DNA from: Halobellus captivus
GTDB lineage: Archaea > Halobacteriota > Halobacteria > Halobacteriales > Haloferacaceae
Length of the DNA stretch: 64,000 nucleotides
NCBI RefSeq assembly: GCF_003697845.1
Contig: NZ_RDQE01000004.1
Location: 186,001 to 250,000 of the forward strand
Reading direction: 5' to 3'
Shown: one piece after another, positions 33,804-42,741 of the stretch
How the letters are laid out: every line of letters begins with the position of its first letter
How positions within the stretch are numbered: position 1 is the first letter of the stretch
Program-made: the position numbers and the translations under genes
The notes under the pieces: model-generated
What the model saw: the letters and a program-made list of their open reading frames with translations, nothing else
What the model was told of the DNA's origin: nothing
Database searches by the model: none

Positions 33804-34268
33804 CTACAACCCCTCGACCCGCCGGAGCGTCGTCCGGACTTCCCCGGGGGTCGCGTACGGGCCCCCCTCCACGCGGTGGTCCGGGAGGACGATCGGGAGC
33901 GGGTTCTCGCGGAGCGCCCGCGTCACCAGCTCGAGGTCCTCGGCGTCGTTGTCGTCGAGTCCGGCCAGTCGCGTGAGCCGACTCACGGACGAGGACTCCC
34001 CGACGGGGAGCTCGCGGAGCGCCTCGAGCACCCGTCGCTCGTCGGTCGGGACGGTGAGCCCGATCTCGACGTCGTCGAACCGCTCGTCGCCCGCCGCGAG
34101 GTGGTCGCCGATCCGGTCGAGAACCGGGTGATCGTCCTCGGCGTCCTCGGGGACCCGATCGGGGAACGACACCGCGATCAGCTTCCCGCCGGCGAAGCCC
34201 GCCTCGACCGCTCGCCCGATCGCGTCGTACTCGCGCGCGAAAACCCCGGAGGTACCGGTCGTGGACAT
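33804..34268 (-). CDS. MGMT-like protein lacking the catalytic cysteine
   Basis: 154 residues. The C-terminal half has the alkylguanine-DNA alkyltransferase DNA-binding fold: VLEALRELPVGESSSVSRLTRLAG as the helix-turn-helix region, then the active-site loop ALRENPLPIVLPDHRV. In active enzymes that loop reads PCHR; here Asp130 (codon GAC) replaces the acceptor Cys. The protein therefore cannot accept alkyl groups the usual way and resembles alkyltransferase-like (ATL) proteins, which bind damaged bases and signal repair. The substitution may also be a lineage trait of haloarchaeal homologues. Divergent from trpC; a TATA-like GGTTTAACC (34288-34298) lies 25 bases upstream of the ATG. Confidence 0.8.
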   Translation of the reverse strand: MSTTGTSGVFAREYDAIGRAVEAGFAGGKLIAVSFPDRVPEDAEDDHPVLDRIGDHLAAGDERFDDVEIGLTVPTDERRVLEALRELPVGESSSVSRLTRLAGLDDNDAEDLELVTRALRENPLPIVLPDHRVEGGPYATPGEVRTTLRRVEGL

Positions 34269-34340
34269 ACGTCCCGGTGTGCGCCCGCGACGGTTAAACC
34301 GACCGAGGCGCTTCGTCGTCGGGAACCCGTCCCCGCAAGT

Positions 34341-34370
34341 CTTATGTACAGATACGTTCATTAGTGTACA
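34341..34370 (+). promoter_or_regulatory. trpC promoter with two TGTACA boxes
   Basis: CTTATGTACA combines a TATA-like element with TGTACA (34345-34350); a second TGTACA lies at 34365-34370. They are 20 bases apart centre to centre, two turns of the helix, and the second ends three bases before the trpC ATG. TGTACA is the TRP-box sequence bound by the TrpY repressor in Methanothermobacter. Placement over the TATA box and transcript start would suit repression. Confidence 0.5.
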
Positions 34371-34373
34371 GTA

Positions 34374-35252
34374 ATGAACGATACGGCGGAGTTGGATCCG
34401 GCGGTACGGTCGATCCTGGCTGCGGCCCGCGATCGAGCGGGTGCGGGCGGACGGGACGACGAAGCGAACGGGCGAGACGACGGGACGGATGGGCGAGACG
34501 ACGAGGTGGCCGGAGGGGCCGGGAGGGACCGCGTCGCCGCCGATCCGCGTGACCTCCGCGCGGCCTTCGAGCGCTCGGAGGCCGACGGTCGCGTTCCCGT
34601 GATCGCCGAGGTCAAGCCGACGAGTCCGACCACGGAGGGAACCCGGAAGGACGACCCGGTCGAGCTGGCCGAATCGATGGTCGCCGGCGGCGCGGCCGCG
34701 TTGAGCGTGCTCACCGAGCCGGAGCACTTCGGCGGGAGCACGGAGACGCTCGAGCGCATTCGCGAGGCGGTCGACGTGCCGGTCCTCCGGAAGGACTTCC
34801 TCGTGGCGGAGTCCCAGCTTGACGACGTCGAGAGCGACGTGGTGCTGCTCATCGCCCGGTTCGTCGGCGACGACCTCCCCGAACTGCTCGCGGCCGCCCG
34901 CGACCGCGGCTTCCAGGTCCTCGTGGAGGTCCACGACCGGGAGGAGCTCGCCGCCGCCGTCGACGCGGGCGCGACGACCATCGGCGTGAACAACCGCGAC
35001 CTCGCGAGGCTGGACGTCGACCTCGGGACCTTCGAGTCGGTCGCGCCGGAGGTCCCCGATGACGCCACGCTGATCGCCGAAAGCGGGATCGCGACGCCAG
35101 CGGACGCGCGCCGGATGCGGGCGGCGGGCGCGGACGCGCTGCTCGTCGGGAGCGCGATCATGGACGGCGACGTCGAGGCGAACACGCTGGCGCTGACCCG
35201 GGCGGAAACCGACACCCACTCCACTGACGACGCCCCGGGGACACGTACATGA
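34374..35252 (+). CDS. trpC: indole-3-glycerol-phosphate synthase
   Basis: Fourth step of tryptophan synthesis. 292 residues, a (beta/alpha)8 barrel with [11 protein letters not shown] (catalytic Lys), [51 protein letters not shown], and [16 protein letters not shown] plus ALLVGSAIM for phosphate binding. An Asp/Gly/Arg-rich low-complexity insertion (about residues 24-48) interrupts the N-terminal helix region. The ATG at 34374 follows the double TGTACA promoter directly, giving a leaderless mRNA. The stop overlaps the trpB ATG by four bases. Confidence 0.96.
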   Translation: MNDTAELDPAVRSILAAARDRAGAGGRDDEANGRDDGTDGRDDEVAGGAGRDRVAADPRDLRAAFERSEADGRVPVIAEVKPTSPTTEGTRKDDPVELAESMVAGGAAALSVLTEPEHFGGSTETLERIREAVDVPVLRKDFLVAESQLDDVESDVVLLIARFVGDDLPELLAAARDRGFQVLVEVHDREELAAAVDAGATTIGVNNRDLARLDVDLGTFESVAPEVPDDATLIAESGIATPADARRMRAAGADALLVGSAIMDGDVEANTLALTRAETDTHSTDDAPGTRT

Positions 35253-36553
35253 GCGAGACCGAACCCACGACGACCGACGCGGCCGAGCTCTCGCGTCGCC
35301 CCGGCCGACGGCGCGGCCGCGACGACGGGAAGTTCGGCCGCTACGGCGGCCAGTACGTCCCCGAGGCGCTGATGCCCGCCATCGAGGAGTTGACCGACGC
35401 CTACGAGCGCTACGTCCTGGAGAACGAGGACGGCTTCATGGACGAGTTCCGCGAGCGACTCGCCGACTTCGGCGGCCGGCCGACGCCGCTCCAGCGCGCC
35501 GAGCGGCTCTCCGAGCGTTACGACCGGGAGGTGTACCTCAAACGCGAGGACCTCCTTCACGGCGGCGCACACAAGCTGAACAACGCCCTCGGCCAGGTGC
35601 TGCTCGCGAAGTACATGGGCAAGGAGCGGATCGTCGCGGAGACGGGCGCGGGCCAGCACGGCACCGCGACCGCGATGGCCGCGGCCCACCTCGACGTGCC
35701 CTGTGAGATCTACATGGGCGAGCGCGACATCAACCGCCAGCGCCCCAACGTCTTCCGGATGAAGCTCAACGGCGCGGAGGTGAACCCGGTCACCGCGGGC
35801 CGCGGAACGCTCAAGGAGGCCATCTCCGAGACGATGCGCGACTGGGCGACCACCGTCGAGAACACCCACTACGTGATCGGGTCGGTCGTCGGCCCGCACC
35901 CCTTCCCGGTGATGGTCCGGGACTTCCAGGCGGTCATCTCCGAGGAGGCGCGCGCGCAGTCGATCGAGAAGACGGGCGACCTCCCGACCGACGTGGTCGC
36001 CTGCGCCGGCGGCGGCTCCAACACGATGGGGTCGTTCGCGGCGTTCGTCGACGACGAATCCGTCGCGCTCCACGCGATCGAGGCGGGCGGCTCCACGCTT
36101 GAGGTCGACGAGGAGGCGGGCGTCGCGCCCAACTCCGCGTCGCTCTTCGCCGGCGAGGAGGGCGTGCTCCACGGCGCGCGCACCAAGCTGCTCCAGGACT
36201 CCGACGGCCAGATCATGGAGAGCCACTCGGTCTCCTCCGGGCTCGACTACGCCGGCGTCGGCCCCGAACTCGCGTACCTCGTCGACGAGGGGCGGGTCAC
36301 GCCGGTCGCGGTCGACGACGACGACGCCCTCGAGGGCTTTCACCGCCTCTCGAACACCGAGGGGATCATCCCCGCGCTGGAGACTGCCCACGCGTTCGGC
36401 TACCTCGAGGAGCACGCCGCCGACCTCGGCGAGCGCGTGGTCGTGACCGTCTCCGGCCGCGGCGACAAGGACCTCGACGCCGCCATCGAGGAGACCGACA
36501 AGCGAGACGTCGCGGGTGCACCCGACATGTCGATGTTCACGGGGGGGATCTGA
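35249..36553 (+). CDS. trpB: tryptophan synthase beta subunit
   Basis: 434 residues; PLP enzyme joining indole and serine. The PLP Lys is in [15 protein letters not shown]. Other family marks are [35 protein letters not shown], the phosphate-binding [10 protein letters not shown], and [18 protein letters not shown]. An N-terminal extension of about 25 residues is charged. It overlaps trpC by four bases and precedes trpA by one base, so the synthase subunits are made together. Confidence 0.97.
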   Translation: MSETEPTTTDAAELSRRPGRRRGRDDGKFGRYGGQYVPEALMPAIEELTDAYERYVLENEDGFMDEFRERLADFGGRPTPLQRAERLSERYDREVYLKREDLLHGGAHKLNNALGQVLLAKYMGKERIVAETGAGQHGTATAMAAAHLDVPCEIYMGERDINRQRPNVFRMKLNGAEVNPVTAGRGTLKEAISETMRDWATTVENTHYVIGSVVGPHPFPVMVRDFQAVISEEARAQSIEKTGDLPTDVVACAGGGSNTMGSFAAFVDDESVALHAIEAGGSTLEVDEEAGVAPNSASLFAGEEGVLHGARTKLLQDSDGQIMESHSVSSGLDYAGVGPELAYLVDEGRVTPVAVDDDDALEGFHRLSNTEGIIPALETAHAFGYLEEHAADLGERVVVTVSGRGDKDLDAAIEETDKRDVAGAPDMSMFTGGI

Positions 36554-36554
36554 G

Positions 36555-37409
36555 ATGCCCGCGACCGGCAACAGCGAGGCGCTCGCGGCGGCGTTCGCGG
36601 ACGGTCCCGCCTACGTCCCGTACCTCGCGGTCGGCGACCCTGACTACGACGCCTCGCTCGAGTACGTCGAGGCGCTCGACCGCGGCGGGGCCGACGTCAT
36701 CGAACTGGGACTCCCCTTCTCCGAGCCGATCGCCGAGGGACCGACGATCCAGGGCGCGGTCGTGCGCTCGCTCGAGGGCGGAATGACGCCAGACCGCTTC
36801 TTCGCGTTCGTCGAGGACCTCGACGTCGAGGCGCCGCTCGTGTGTATGACGTACTACAACCTGATCTACCAGTATGGGGACGGCGACGGCCCCCGAGACT
36901 TCGTCGAGAAGGCCGCCGAGGTCGGCTTGGAGGGGTTCGTCGTCCCCGACCTCCCGGCCGAGGAGGCCGACCCGCTGCGGGAGGCCTGCGACGAGTTCGG
37001 GCTCGATCTCGTGTTCATCGTCGCACCGACGACCACGGGCGACCGGCTCGAGCGCATCATGAGCCGGGTCTCGGGGTACGTCTACGTCCAGGCGCGCCTC
37101 GGGACGACCGGCGCGAAGAGCGACGTGGCCGACAGCACGACCGAGAGCCTCGACCGCCTCCGCGAGTACGACGTGCCGAAGGCGGTCGGGTTCGGGATCT
37201 CCACGGGCGAGCACGCCGAACGGATCGTCGCGGGGGGTGCGGACGGGATCATCGTCGGCTCGGCGCTCGTCGACATCGTCGCCGAGGGCGTCGAAGCGGA
37301 CCTGTCGACGGAGGCGGTCGCCGACCGGCTCGAGTCGCTCTCGCGGGAGCTGAAGGCGGGTGCCGAGCGCGGCTACGCGGCGCGGACGGAGGCCGCGGAG
37401 TCGCGCTGA
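36555..37409 (+). CDS. trpA: tryptophan synthase alpha subunit
   Basis: 284 residues; cleaves indole-3-glycerol phosphate and passes indole to TrpB. Motifs: [15 protein letters not shown], the catalytic Glu in [19 protein letters not shown], the catalytic Asp in [13 protein letters not shown], and phosphate contacts in [14 protein letters not shown] and [10 protein letters not shown] start at the ATG at 36555, directly after the trpB TGA. The trpDFEG genes are not in the window. Confidence 0.96.
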   Translation: MPATGNSEALAAAFADGPAYVPYLAVGDPDYDASLEYVEALDRGGADVIELGLPFSEPIAEGPTIQGAVVRSLEGGMTPDRFFAFVEDLDVEAPLVCMTYYNLIYQYGDGDGPRDFVEKAAEVGLEGFVVPDLPAEEADPLREACDEFGLDLVFIVAPTTTGDRLERIMSRVSGYVYVQARLGTTGAKSDVADSTTESLDRLREYDVPKAVGFGISTGEHAERIVAGGADGIIVGSALVDIVAEGVEADLSTEAVADRLESLSRELKAGAERGYAARTEAAESR

Positions 37410-37566
37410 TCCGCGGCGGCGGAGCCGCGTCGGACCGTGGTGGGGTGATCCCTTCGACCCGCACCGCATGACTGCGAGGGTCCGGGATGCGGATCCAAGC
37501 CAATACGTCCCGGAACGAAACCGACTTACCTCCCTTTGACACAGGGTCACATAAGAGCGATCCACA

Positions 37567-38358
37567 ATGACAGCAGGACTCTCGGCACGACTCGACCGGA
37601 TCTCCACGAACGATCGATACCTCATCGTCCCGATGGACCACGGGATCACCATGGGCGCGGTGAAGGGACTCGTCGACATCGAGTCGACGATAGACGGCGT
37701 CACTCGGGGTGGCGCGGACGCGGTGCTCACCCAGAAGGGGATCGCCCCGCGCGTCCACGACAACAAGAACGGCGCGGGATACATCGTTCACGCCAACGCC
37801 TCGACGACGATCGGTCCCGACGAGCAGGACAAACGCGTCACCGCGAGCGCGGAGGCCGCGGTCCGTGCCGGCGCTGACGCGGTCTCGTTCCACATCAACG
37901 TCGGGTCCGACTACGAACCCGACCAGATCGAGGAGCTGGCCGAGCTCTCCGAGGACGCCTCGCGGCTCGGGCTTCCCGTACTCGCGATGGCGTACGCGCG
38001 CGGCCCCGGCGTCGACAGCACGGATCCCGAGTCGCTCGGCCACGCCGTCCGGCTCGCCGAGGAGCTCGGCGCCGACGTGGTCAAGACCGGCTACTCCGGC
38101 GACGGCGACTCCTTCGGACGCGTCACCGAGTCGACCAGGCTCCCGGTCGTCATCGCCGGCGGCTCGAAGGGAACGGACCGGGAGACCGTCGAGATGGTCC
38201 GCGGCGCGATGGACGGCGACGCCGCCGGCGTCTCGATGGGGCGGTCGATCTTCCAGCACGACGACCCCGCGGGGATCGCGAGCGCGGTGTCCGCGGTCGT
38301 CCACGACGACGCCGACGTGGAGTCGGCGCTCGAAGCCGGCGGCTTCCTCGAGGCCTGA
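37567..38358 (+). CDS. 2-amino-3,7-dideoxy-D-threo-hept-6-ulosonate synthase (class I aldolase family)
   Basis: 263 residues, DhnA-type class I aldolase. YLIVPMDHGITMG and ADVVKTGYSGDG (Schiff-base Lys) are the key motifs, with IAGGSKGTDRETVEMV for phosphate binding. The family also contains fructose-bisphosphate aldolases, but in archaea lacking the usual DAHP synthase this protein starts the alternative shikimate route. Its place directly after trpCBA (157-base gap) supports an aromatic amino acid role. The usual partner, dehydroquinate synthase II, does not follow here. Confidence 0.88.
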   Translation: MTAGLSARLDRISTNDRYLIVPMDHGITMGAVKGLVDIESTIDGVTRGGADAVLTQKGIAPRVHDNKNGAGYIVHANASTTIGPDEQDKRVTASAEAAVRAGADAVSFHINVGSDYEPDQIEELAELSEDASRLGLPVLAMAYARGPGVDSTDPESLGHAVRLAEELGADVVKTGYSGDGDSFGRVTESTRLPVVIAGGSKGTDRETVEMVRGAMDGDAAGVSMGRSIFQHDDPAGIASAVSAVVHDDADVESALEAGGFLEA

Positions 38359-38420
38359 GCGTCCGGACGCGAGCGCCGTCGACGCCACGGGTCGCCCGTC
38401 GCTCGCGTTCCGCCGCGTCC

Positions 38421-38436
38421 TCCCTTTTTCCCCTTC
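38421..38436 (+). terminator. possible T-rich terminator after the aldolase gene
   Basis: A TCCCTTTTTCCCC tract lies about 65 bases after the aldolase stop, an unusual T run in this GC-rich sequence. Archaeal termination needs only T-rich tracts, so this is plausible but unproven. Confidence 0.3.
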
Positions 38437-38518
38437 GACCCGAACTGTTCGGTCGACCGGCCCATTCCACGGGAACTCTCACGGGGAATATCTCCCCTCG
38501 CGATCTACGTGGGTCCGT

Positions 38519-39094
38519 ATGAGTCACGACACGCTCGACCGACGGACGTTCATCGGAACCACCGCGACGATCGGCGTCTCGACGCTTCTCGCCGGCTGTT
38601 CCGGCGGCGGGGCCAGCGGTGAATCCGGCGGAGACGGCGGCGGGAGCGGCGGAGGCGACTCCGAAAGCGACGGAGGCGATTCCGGGAGCGATGGCGGAAG
38701 CGGCTCCGACGGGGGCGGCGACTCCGGCGGCGACGCGGAGTACCTCTCGGAGGAGCCGAACTACGACGGCTGGTTCGACGGCGTGGGCAACTACGAAGGC
38801 ACCGTGGACCGGACCGACGCCGACGAGGTGTCCGTCGAGGTCGGAGCGGCGGACGGCCTCTCGTTCGGCCCGGCGGCGGTGGCGGTCACCCCCGGCACGA
38901 CGGTCGTCTGGGAGTGGACCGGCGAGGGCGGCGACCACAACGTCTCACACTCCGACGACGCCTTCGAGAGCGAGACGGTCGGCGACTCGGGCCACACCTT
39001 CGAGTACACCTTCGAGGAGTCAGGCGTCCACACGTACGTCTGTACGCCCCACGAGGCGGTGGGGATGAAGGGTGCCGTCTACGTCCAGGAGTAG
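38519..39094 (+). CDS. halocyanin-like blue copper protein (first of three)
   Basis: 191 residues. A Tat signal with lipobox (LDRRTFIGTT ... STLLAGCSGG) predicts lipid anchoring to the outer face of the membrane. A Gly/Ser/Asp-rich linker (about 30-80) follows. The cupredoxin domain (about 90-191) has the copper ligands: His in GEGGDHNVSH and the Cys, His and Met of YVCTPHEAVGMKGA. Halocyanins carry single electrons between membrane complexes. It stands alone. Confidence 0.93.
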   Translation: MSHDTLDRRTFIGTTATIGVSTLLAGCSGGGASGESGGDGGGSGGGDSESDGGDSGSDGGSGSDGGGDSGGDAEYLSEEPNYDGWFDGVGNYEGTVDRTDADEVSVEVGAADGLSFGPAAVAVTPGTTVVWEWTGEGGDHNVSHSDDAFESETVGDSGHTFEYTFEESGVHTYVCTPHEAVGMKGAVYVQE

Positions 39095-39213
39095 CGGCGA
39101 GGCGGCTCCGATCCGTTCGACGCGACGCGACGACCCGCGTCCCGTCGCCGTCGCGATCTCCGGCACCACCGCCGCGCCTAAACAGTTAATCCGGTCGCCG
39201 CGAACGGTGAGCC

Positions 39214-40125
39214 ATGTCCCCCGATCCGGCGATCCCGACCGCGGAGGGTTCGCTGTCGATCGGGTCGTTCGCGGACCCGCTGCTCGTCGATCCGGAACCT
39301 CCCTTGCTGTCGGCGGTCGTCGGAGCGTACCGCGAGGCGGCCCCGGATCTCGTCGATCCCGACTTCCCGGCGCTTCGAGCGGCCGCCGTCGGGAGGCGAG
39401 ACGCGTCCGCGACGCCGGCGGAACTGCCCTCGCTCACGGTACTCGTGACCGTCGCTACGTTCGAGTCGGTCACTGACGGCTTTCACGACGCGAGTCGCCT
39501 CGCGGCGCTGGTGGACGCGGGCGCGATCCGGCTCCGGACCCTCACGCGACCACAGGCGAACGCCGTCCTCGCCGGCGACGTGGCGGGCTGTGTTCTCGTC
39601 GGCGGTCAGGGAGACCCCGAGAGGGACGGAGACGGCGAGGGAGACGGAGACGCGGCGCGATGGCACCGCCTCGGAGACGATCGGACGCTTCGGGACCGAT
39701 ACGAGCCGATCCTCGCGAACGCCGACGAACATCGGCTCCGGACCCCGAGTCGTCATCGCGTGTACGGCGCGTTCCGGGAACGGTGCGGCGAGGCGGTCGC
39801 GGAGGACGTCGTCCGGCTGCTCGATCCGGGTCCCGACCTCGCCGGAGACGACACCGTCGGCCCGCGAACCCGCGCGTACGCGGTCGGCGCGCGCCACGGA
39901 ACGCACGATCACACGCTCCGACGCGCCTGTGAGGACGCCGGACTCGGGAGCCCCTCCACGTTTACCCGGATCAAGCGTCGGCTGATCGACGCCGGACTCG
40001 TCGAGACCGAACGGGTCGACCGGCCGGTCGGCCGCCCGCGAGAGCGGGTCGTCGCCGCCGATCCGCTGAGCGCTCCTCCGCTCGAGCGCGTCGCGGACGC
40101 GCTACGGGAGTCGCTCGAGGCGTGA
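39214..40125 (+). CDS. winged-helix protein, possibly TbsP/DUF5821-like regulator
   Basis: 303 residues. The N-terminal 200 residues form a soluble alpha/beta region (DDRTLRDRYEPILANADEHRLRTPSRHRVYGAFRERCG). Residues about 225-303 look like a winged helix: GARHGTHDHTLRRACEDAGLGSPSTFTRIKRRLIDAGLVETERVDRPVGRPRERV. The overall layout resembles the haloarchaeal DUF5821 family that includes the regulator TbsP; I hold this loosely. A low-complexity Gly/Asp/Glu stretch lies near 133-147. Target genes unknown. Confidence 0.65.
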   Translation: MSPDPAIPTAEGSLSIGSFADPLLVDPEPPLLSAVVGAYREAAPDLVDPDFPALRAAAVGRRDASATPAELPSLTVLVTVATFESVTDGFHDASRLAALVDAGAIRLRTLTRPQANAVLAGDVAGCVLVGGQGDPERDGDGEGDGDAARWHRLGDDRTLRDRYEPILANADEHRLRTPSRHRVYGAFRERCGEAVAEDVVRLLDPGPDLAGDDTVGPRTRAYAVGARHGTHDHTLRRACEDAGLGSPSTFTRIKRRLIDAGLVETERVDRPVGRPRERVVAADPLSAPPLERVADALRESLEA

Positions 40126-40152
40126 CCTCCGTCGGTCGACGCGGTCGGATGA

Positions 40153-41031
40153 CTACGTCGAGCGGTCGGCCTCCGAAGGGGCCCCCGTCCCGGCGTCGGC
40201 TCCGCTTCCCGTGGCCCCCTCGGTCTCCCCGTCGGCGGTCGCGCGCTTCTCGATCTCCCCCTTGAGTTCGGCGGCGTCGAAGTCGTGGTCCGGGCGGATC
40301 GCGACGAAGTCCAGGAACCGGCGGGCCGCGAGCAGTTCGGCGGGGTCGTAGCTCGCGAGCGCCGCGTCGATCGCGGCCGGTGCGCCGATGAGGGGTTCCA
40401 GGGCGGCGAGCGCGCTGGCGAGGTCGTACGACCGGGCGTCCGTTCGACCGTTCTCGCTCACGTTCGTCGCGTCGATCACGTAGATCTCCCCGTCGAGGAC
40501 TAGGACGTTCTCCGCGCGCACGTCCCCGTGAGCGAGCCCGGCGTCGTGGATCCGCCGCAGGGTCTCGAACAGCTCCGGCGCGAGCTCACGCTCCCGTTCG
40601 TGGTCGATCTCGTCCAGCGTGCGGAACTCGGGCAGATACTCCAACACGAGAACCCCGAACCCGTCCACCTCGAACGCCTCGATCGGCTCGGGGGCGTTCA
40701 CGCCGATCTCCCGGACCTTCCGGGTGGCCTCCAGCTCGTGGCGGGCCATCTCGTAGGGCGTCTCGTGGCGCTCGAAGAAGCCCTCGGTGCCGGCCGAGAA
40801 GGCCCCCAGGTTCCGGCCGGTGGTGAAGAGCGTGTGGACGAGCGTGTTCTGGCGCGTGATCACCTTCACGAAGAGGTCGTCGTCGAGCACGAACGGGATC
40901 GAGAGCCAGTTGTCCGCGTCGAGGAACTCGACGCGCACGCGGTCGCGGTCGTACCGGTCCGCCAACTCGCGGACGACCCCCTCCAGCTCGGGCCAGCTCG
41001 CGGTCCCCCTGACGAGTCGGCGGAACTCCAT
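40153..41031 (-). CDS. RIO-type/lipopolysaccharide-kinase-like protein kinase
   Basis: 292 residues. Kinase-fold motifs: FVKVITRQNTLVHTLFTTGRNLG as the ATP-lysine region, a conserved hinge FGVLVLEYLPEFRTLDE, catalytic loop GLAHGDVRAENVLVLDGE, and metal-binding Asp in IYVIDATNVSEN. The C-terminal 35 residues are low-complexity acidic. It resembles the RIO1-related kinases common in haloarchaea rather than RIO1 or RIO2 themselves; targets unknown. Start at the ATG at 41031, with a TATA-like CCTTTATCC (41063-41071) upstream. Confidence 0.8.
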   Translation of the reverse strand: MEFRRLVRGTASWPELEGVVRELADRYDRDRVRVEFLDADNWLSIPFVLDDDLFVKVITRQNTLVHTLFTTGRNLGAFSAGTEGFFERHETPYEMARHELEATRKVREIGVNAPEPIEAFEVDGFGVLVLEYLPEFRTLDEIDHERERELAPELFETLRRIHDAGLAHGDVRAENVLVLDGEIYVIDATNVSENGRTDARSYDLASALAALEPLIGAPAAIDAALASYDPAELLAARRFLDFVAIRPDHDFDAAELKGEIEKRATADGETEGATGSGADAGTGAPSEADRST

Positions 41032-41202
41032 ACGTACCGGTCCACGCGCCGGCGACGGATAAAGGATCGCGAGCGACTCGCGCACGCGGCTCGTCATCGA
41101 GGACCTCCCGGCGCTCGCAGGAGTGCCGGTTCGTCGCCCCGATCCTCCCGATCGATCCAGATCGTCGTGTCGTTTATGCTCGCGGCGGGAAAACCTCCGG
41201 TC

Positions 41203-42351
41203 ATGGAGTTCGAGCCCCCCGCGGAACACCGGATGATCAGGGACACCGTCAGAGAGTTCTGTGAGTCCGAGATCCGGCCGATCGCCCAGGAGATCGAGGA
41301 CGACCACCGGTTCCCGGAGGAGACCTTCGCGGCGCTCGCCGACCTCGACGTGATGGGGATCCCGGTGAGCGAGGAGTACGGCGGGCTCGGCGGCGACCAG
41401 CTCATGTACGCCCTGGTGACCGAGGAGCTCGGCCGTGTCTCGGGCGGGATCGGCCTCTCGTACGCCGCCCACACCTCCCTCGGCGCGAAACCGATCGAGG
41501 CGTTCGGCACCGACGAACAGAAGGAGGCGTGGCTCCGGCCGCTCGCGGAGGGGGACGGGATCGGCGCGTGGGCGCTGACGGAGCCGGGGAGCGGTTCCGA
41601 CGCCTCCGGAATGGAGACGACCGCCGAGTACGACGCCGATGCCGACGAGTACGTCCTGAACGGGACGAAACAGTTCATCACGAACGCCAACGTCGCGAAC
41701 TCGGTGCTGGTGAAGGCGGTCACCGACCCCGACGCCGGCTACGACGGCATCTCGACGTTCATCGTCGACCCCCGGAACGACGACGGCTTCGAGGTCACCA
41801 CGGTCTGGGAGAAGATGGGCCTGAACTGCTCGCCGACCTGCGAGATCCGGTTCGACGACCTCCGGATCCCGGCCGACCGCCTGCTCGGCGAGGAGGGAGA
41901 GGGGTGGGAACAGACGATGAAGACGCTCGACGGCGGCCGGATCTCCATCGCCGCACTGTCGGTCGGGCTCGCACAGGGTGCCTACGAGGCCGCGAAGGAG
42001 TACGCGGGCGAACGCGAGCAGTTCGGCAGGCCGATCGCGGAGTTCGACGCGATCCGCGATAAGGTCGTCCACATGTACCGCCAGATCGAGCGGGCGCGGC
42101 TGTTGACCCACAAGGCGGCGACGACGTACGACGCGGGCGAGCCGGTCACCCGCGAGTCGGCGCTCGCGAAGCTCGACGCCAGCGAGGCGGCCCGCGAGGT
42201 CGCCGAGGAGGCGGTGCAGACGCTCGGCGGCTACGGCTACACCACCGACTTCGCGCCCCAGCGGTTCTACCGCGACGCGAAGCTCATGGAGATCGGCGAG
42301 GGCACGAGCGAGATCCAACACGTCGTGCTCGGCCGGGAGTTGGGGCTGTAG
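41203..42351 (+). CDS. acyl-CoA dehydrogenase
   Basis: 382 residues, standard length. FAD-dependent introduction of the alpha-beta double bond in acyl-CoA. Motifs: WALTEPGSGSDASGMETTA and FITNANVANSVLV for FAD binding, EYAGEREQFGRPIAEFDAI, QTLGGYGYTTDF, and the end segment KLMEIGEGTSEIQHVVLGREL with the catalytic-region Glu. Start at the ATG at 41203, 28 bases after a TATA-like GTTTATG (41172-41178); an in-frame ATG inside that box is rejected. No electron-transfer flavoprotein or thiolase gene is nearby. Confidence 0.95.
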   Translation: MEFEPPAEHRMIRDTVREFCESEIRPIAQEIEDDHRFPEETFAALADLDVMGIPVSEEYGGLGGDQLMYALVTEELGRVSGGIGLSYAAHTSLGAKPIEAFGTDEQKEAWLRPLAEGDGIGAWALTEPGSGSDASGMETTAEYDADADEYVLNGTKQFITNANVANSVLVKAVTDPDAGYDGISTFIVDPRNDDGFEVTTVWEKMGLNCSPTCEIRFDDLRIPADRLLGEEGEGWEQTMKTLDGGRISIAALSVGLAQGAYEAAKEYAGEREQFGRPIAEFDAIRDKVVHMYRQIERARLLTHKAATTYDAGEPVTRESALAKLDASEAAREVAEEAVQTLGGYGYTTDFAPQRFYRDAKLMEIGEGTSEIQHVVLGRELGL

Positions 42352-42741
42352 GGCGGGTTGGCTGCTCGGGGTTGGTGACTCGAGAAGGCTGGAGACGGTT
42401 CGGTGGGAACCACCGCCAAGGCCCCAGCCGGCTGCCCCTTTGAATCCCACCCGACCGCACTACCGGAAGACGTTCCTGCTCGCTTCGCTGCGCGGGCTGC
42501 GACTTCCGTACTCCCGCTCGTTTCACTCGCGGGACCGCCCCGCACCCCACGCCTCCCCAGCCCCGGCGGACGGACCGGCGCGGGAACCGCACCGCGGCCG
42601 CGCCGGTCCGCCGCCTCCCTCGCGGTCCGGTCGCGCCCTGGCGGGCGCTCCCGGGCGCGCCGGTGAACGGTGACCGGTCGTCGTCGCGGTCGTGTCGATC
42701 GTCGTGCTCGCCTCCCCGATCGGTTCCGGCATCGAACGCGG
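42352..42741. other. 390-base intergenic region with repeat-like character
   Basis: No supportable gene. The left half holds CCCCTTTGAATCCCACCCG and GCTCGCTTCGCTGCGCGGG, strings that look like dispersed haloarchaeal intergenic repeat, and a short CGCTCGTTTCACTCGCG inverted stretch. The right half is extremely GC-rich and partly palindromic (GCGGGAACCG... and GGCGCTCCCGGGCGCGCC). Open frames here exist in several phases with Arg/Pro/Ser composition and are not credible proteins. Confidence 0.55.

Noticed and set aside
40528-41202. Upstream extension of the acyl-CoA dehydrogenase frame
   Set aside because: It is antisense to the kinase gene, and the protein from the ATG at 41203 already has the full family length with a TATA-like box 28 bases upstream.
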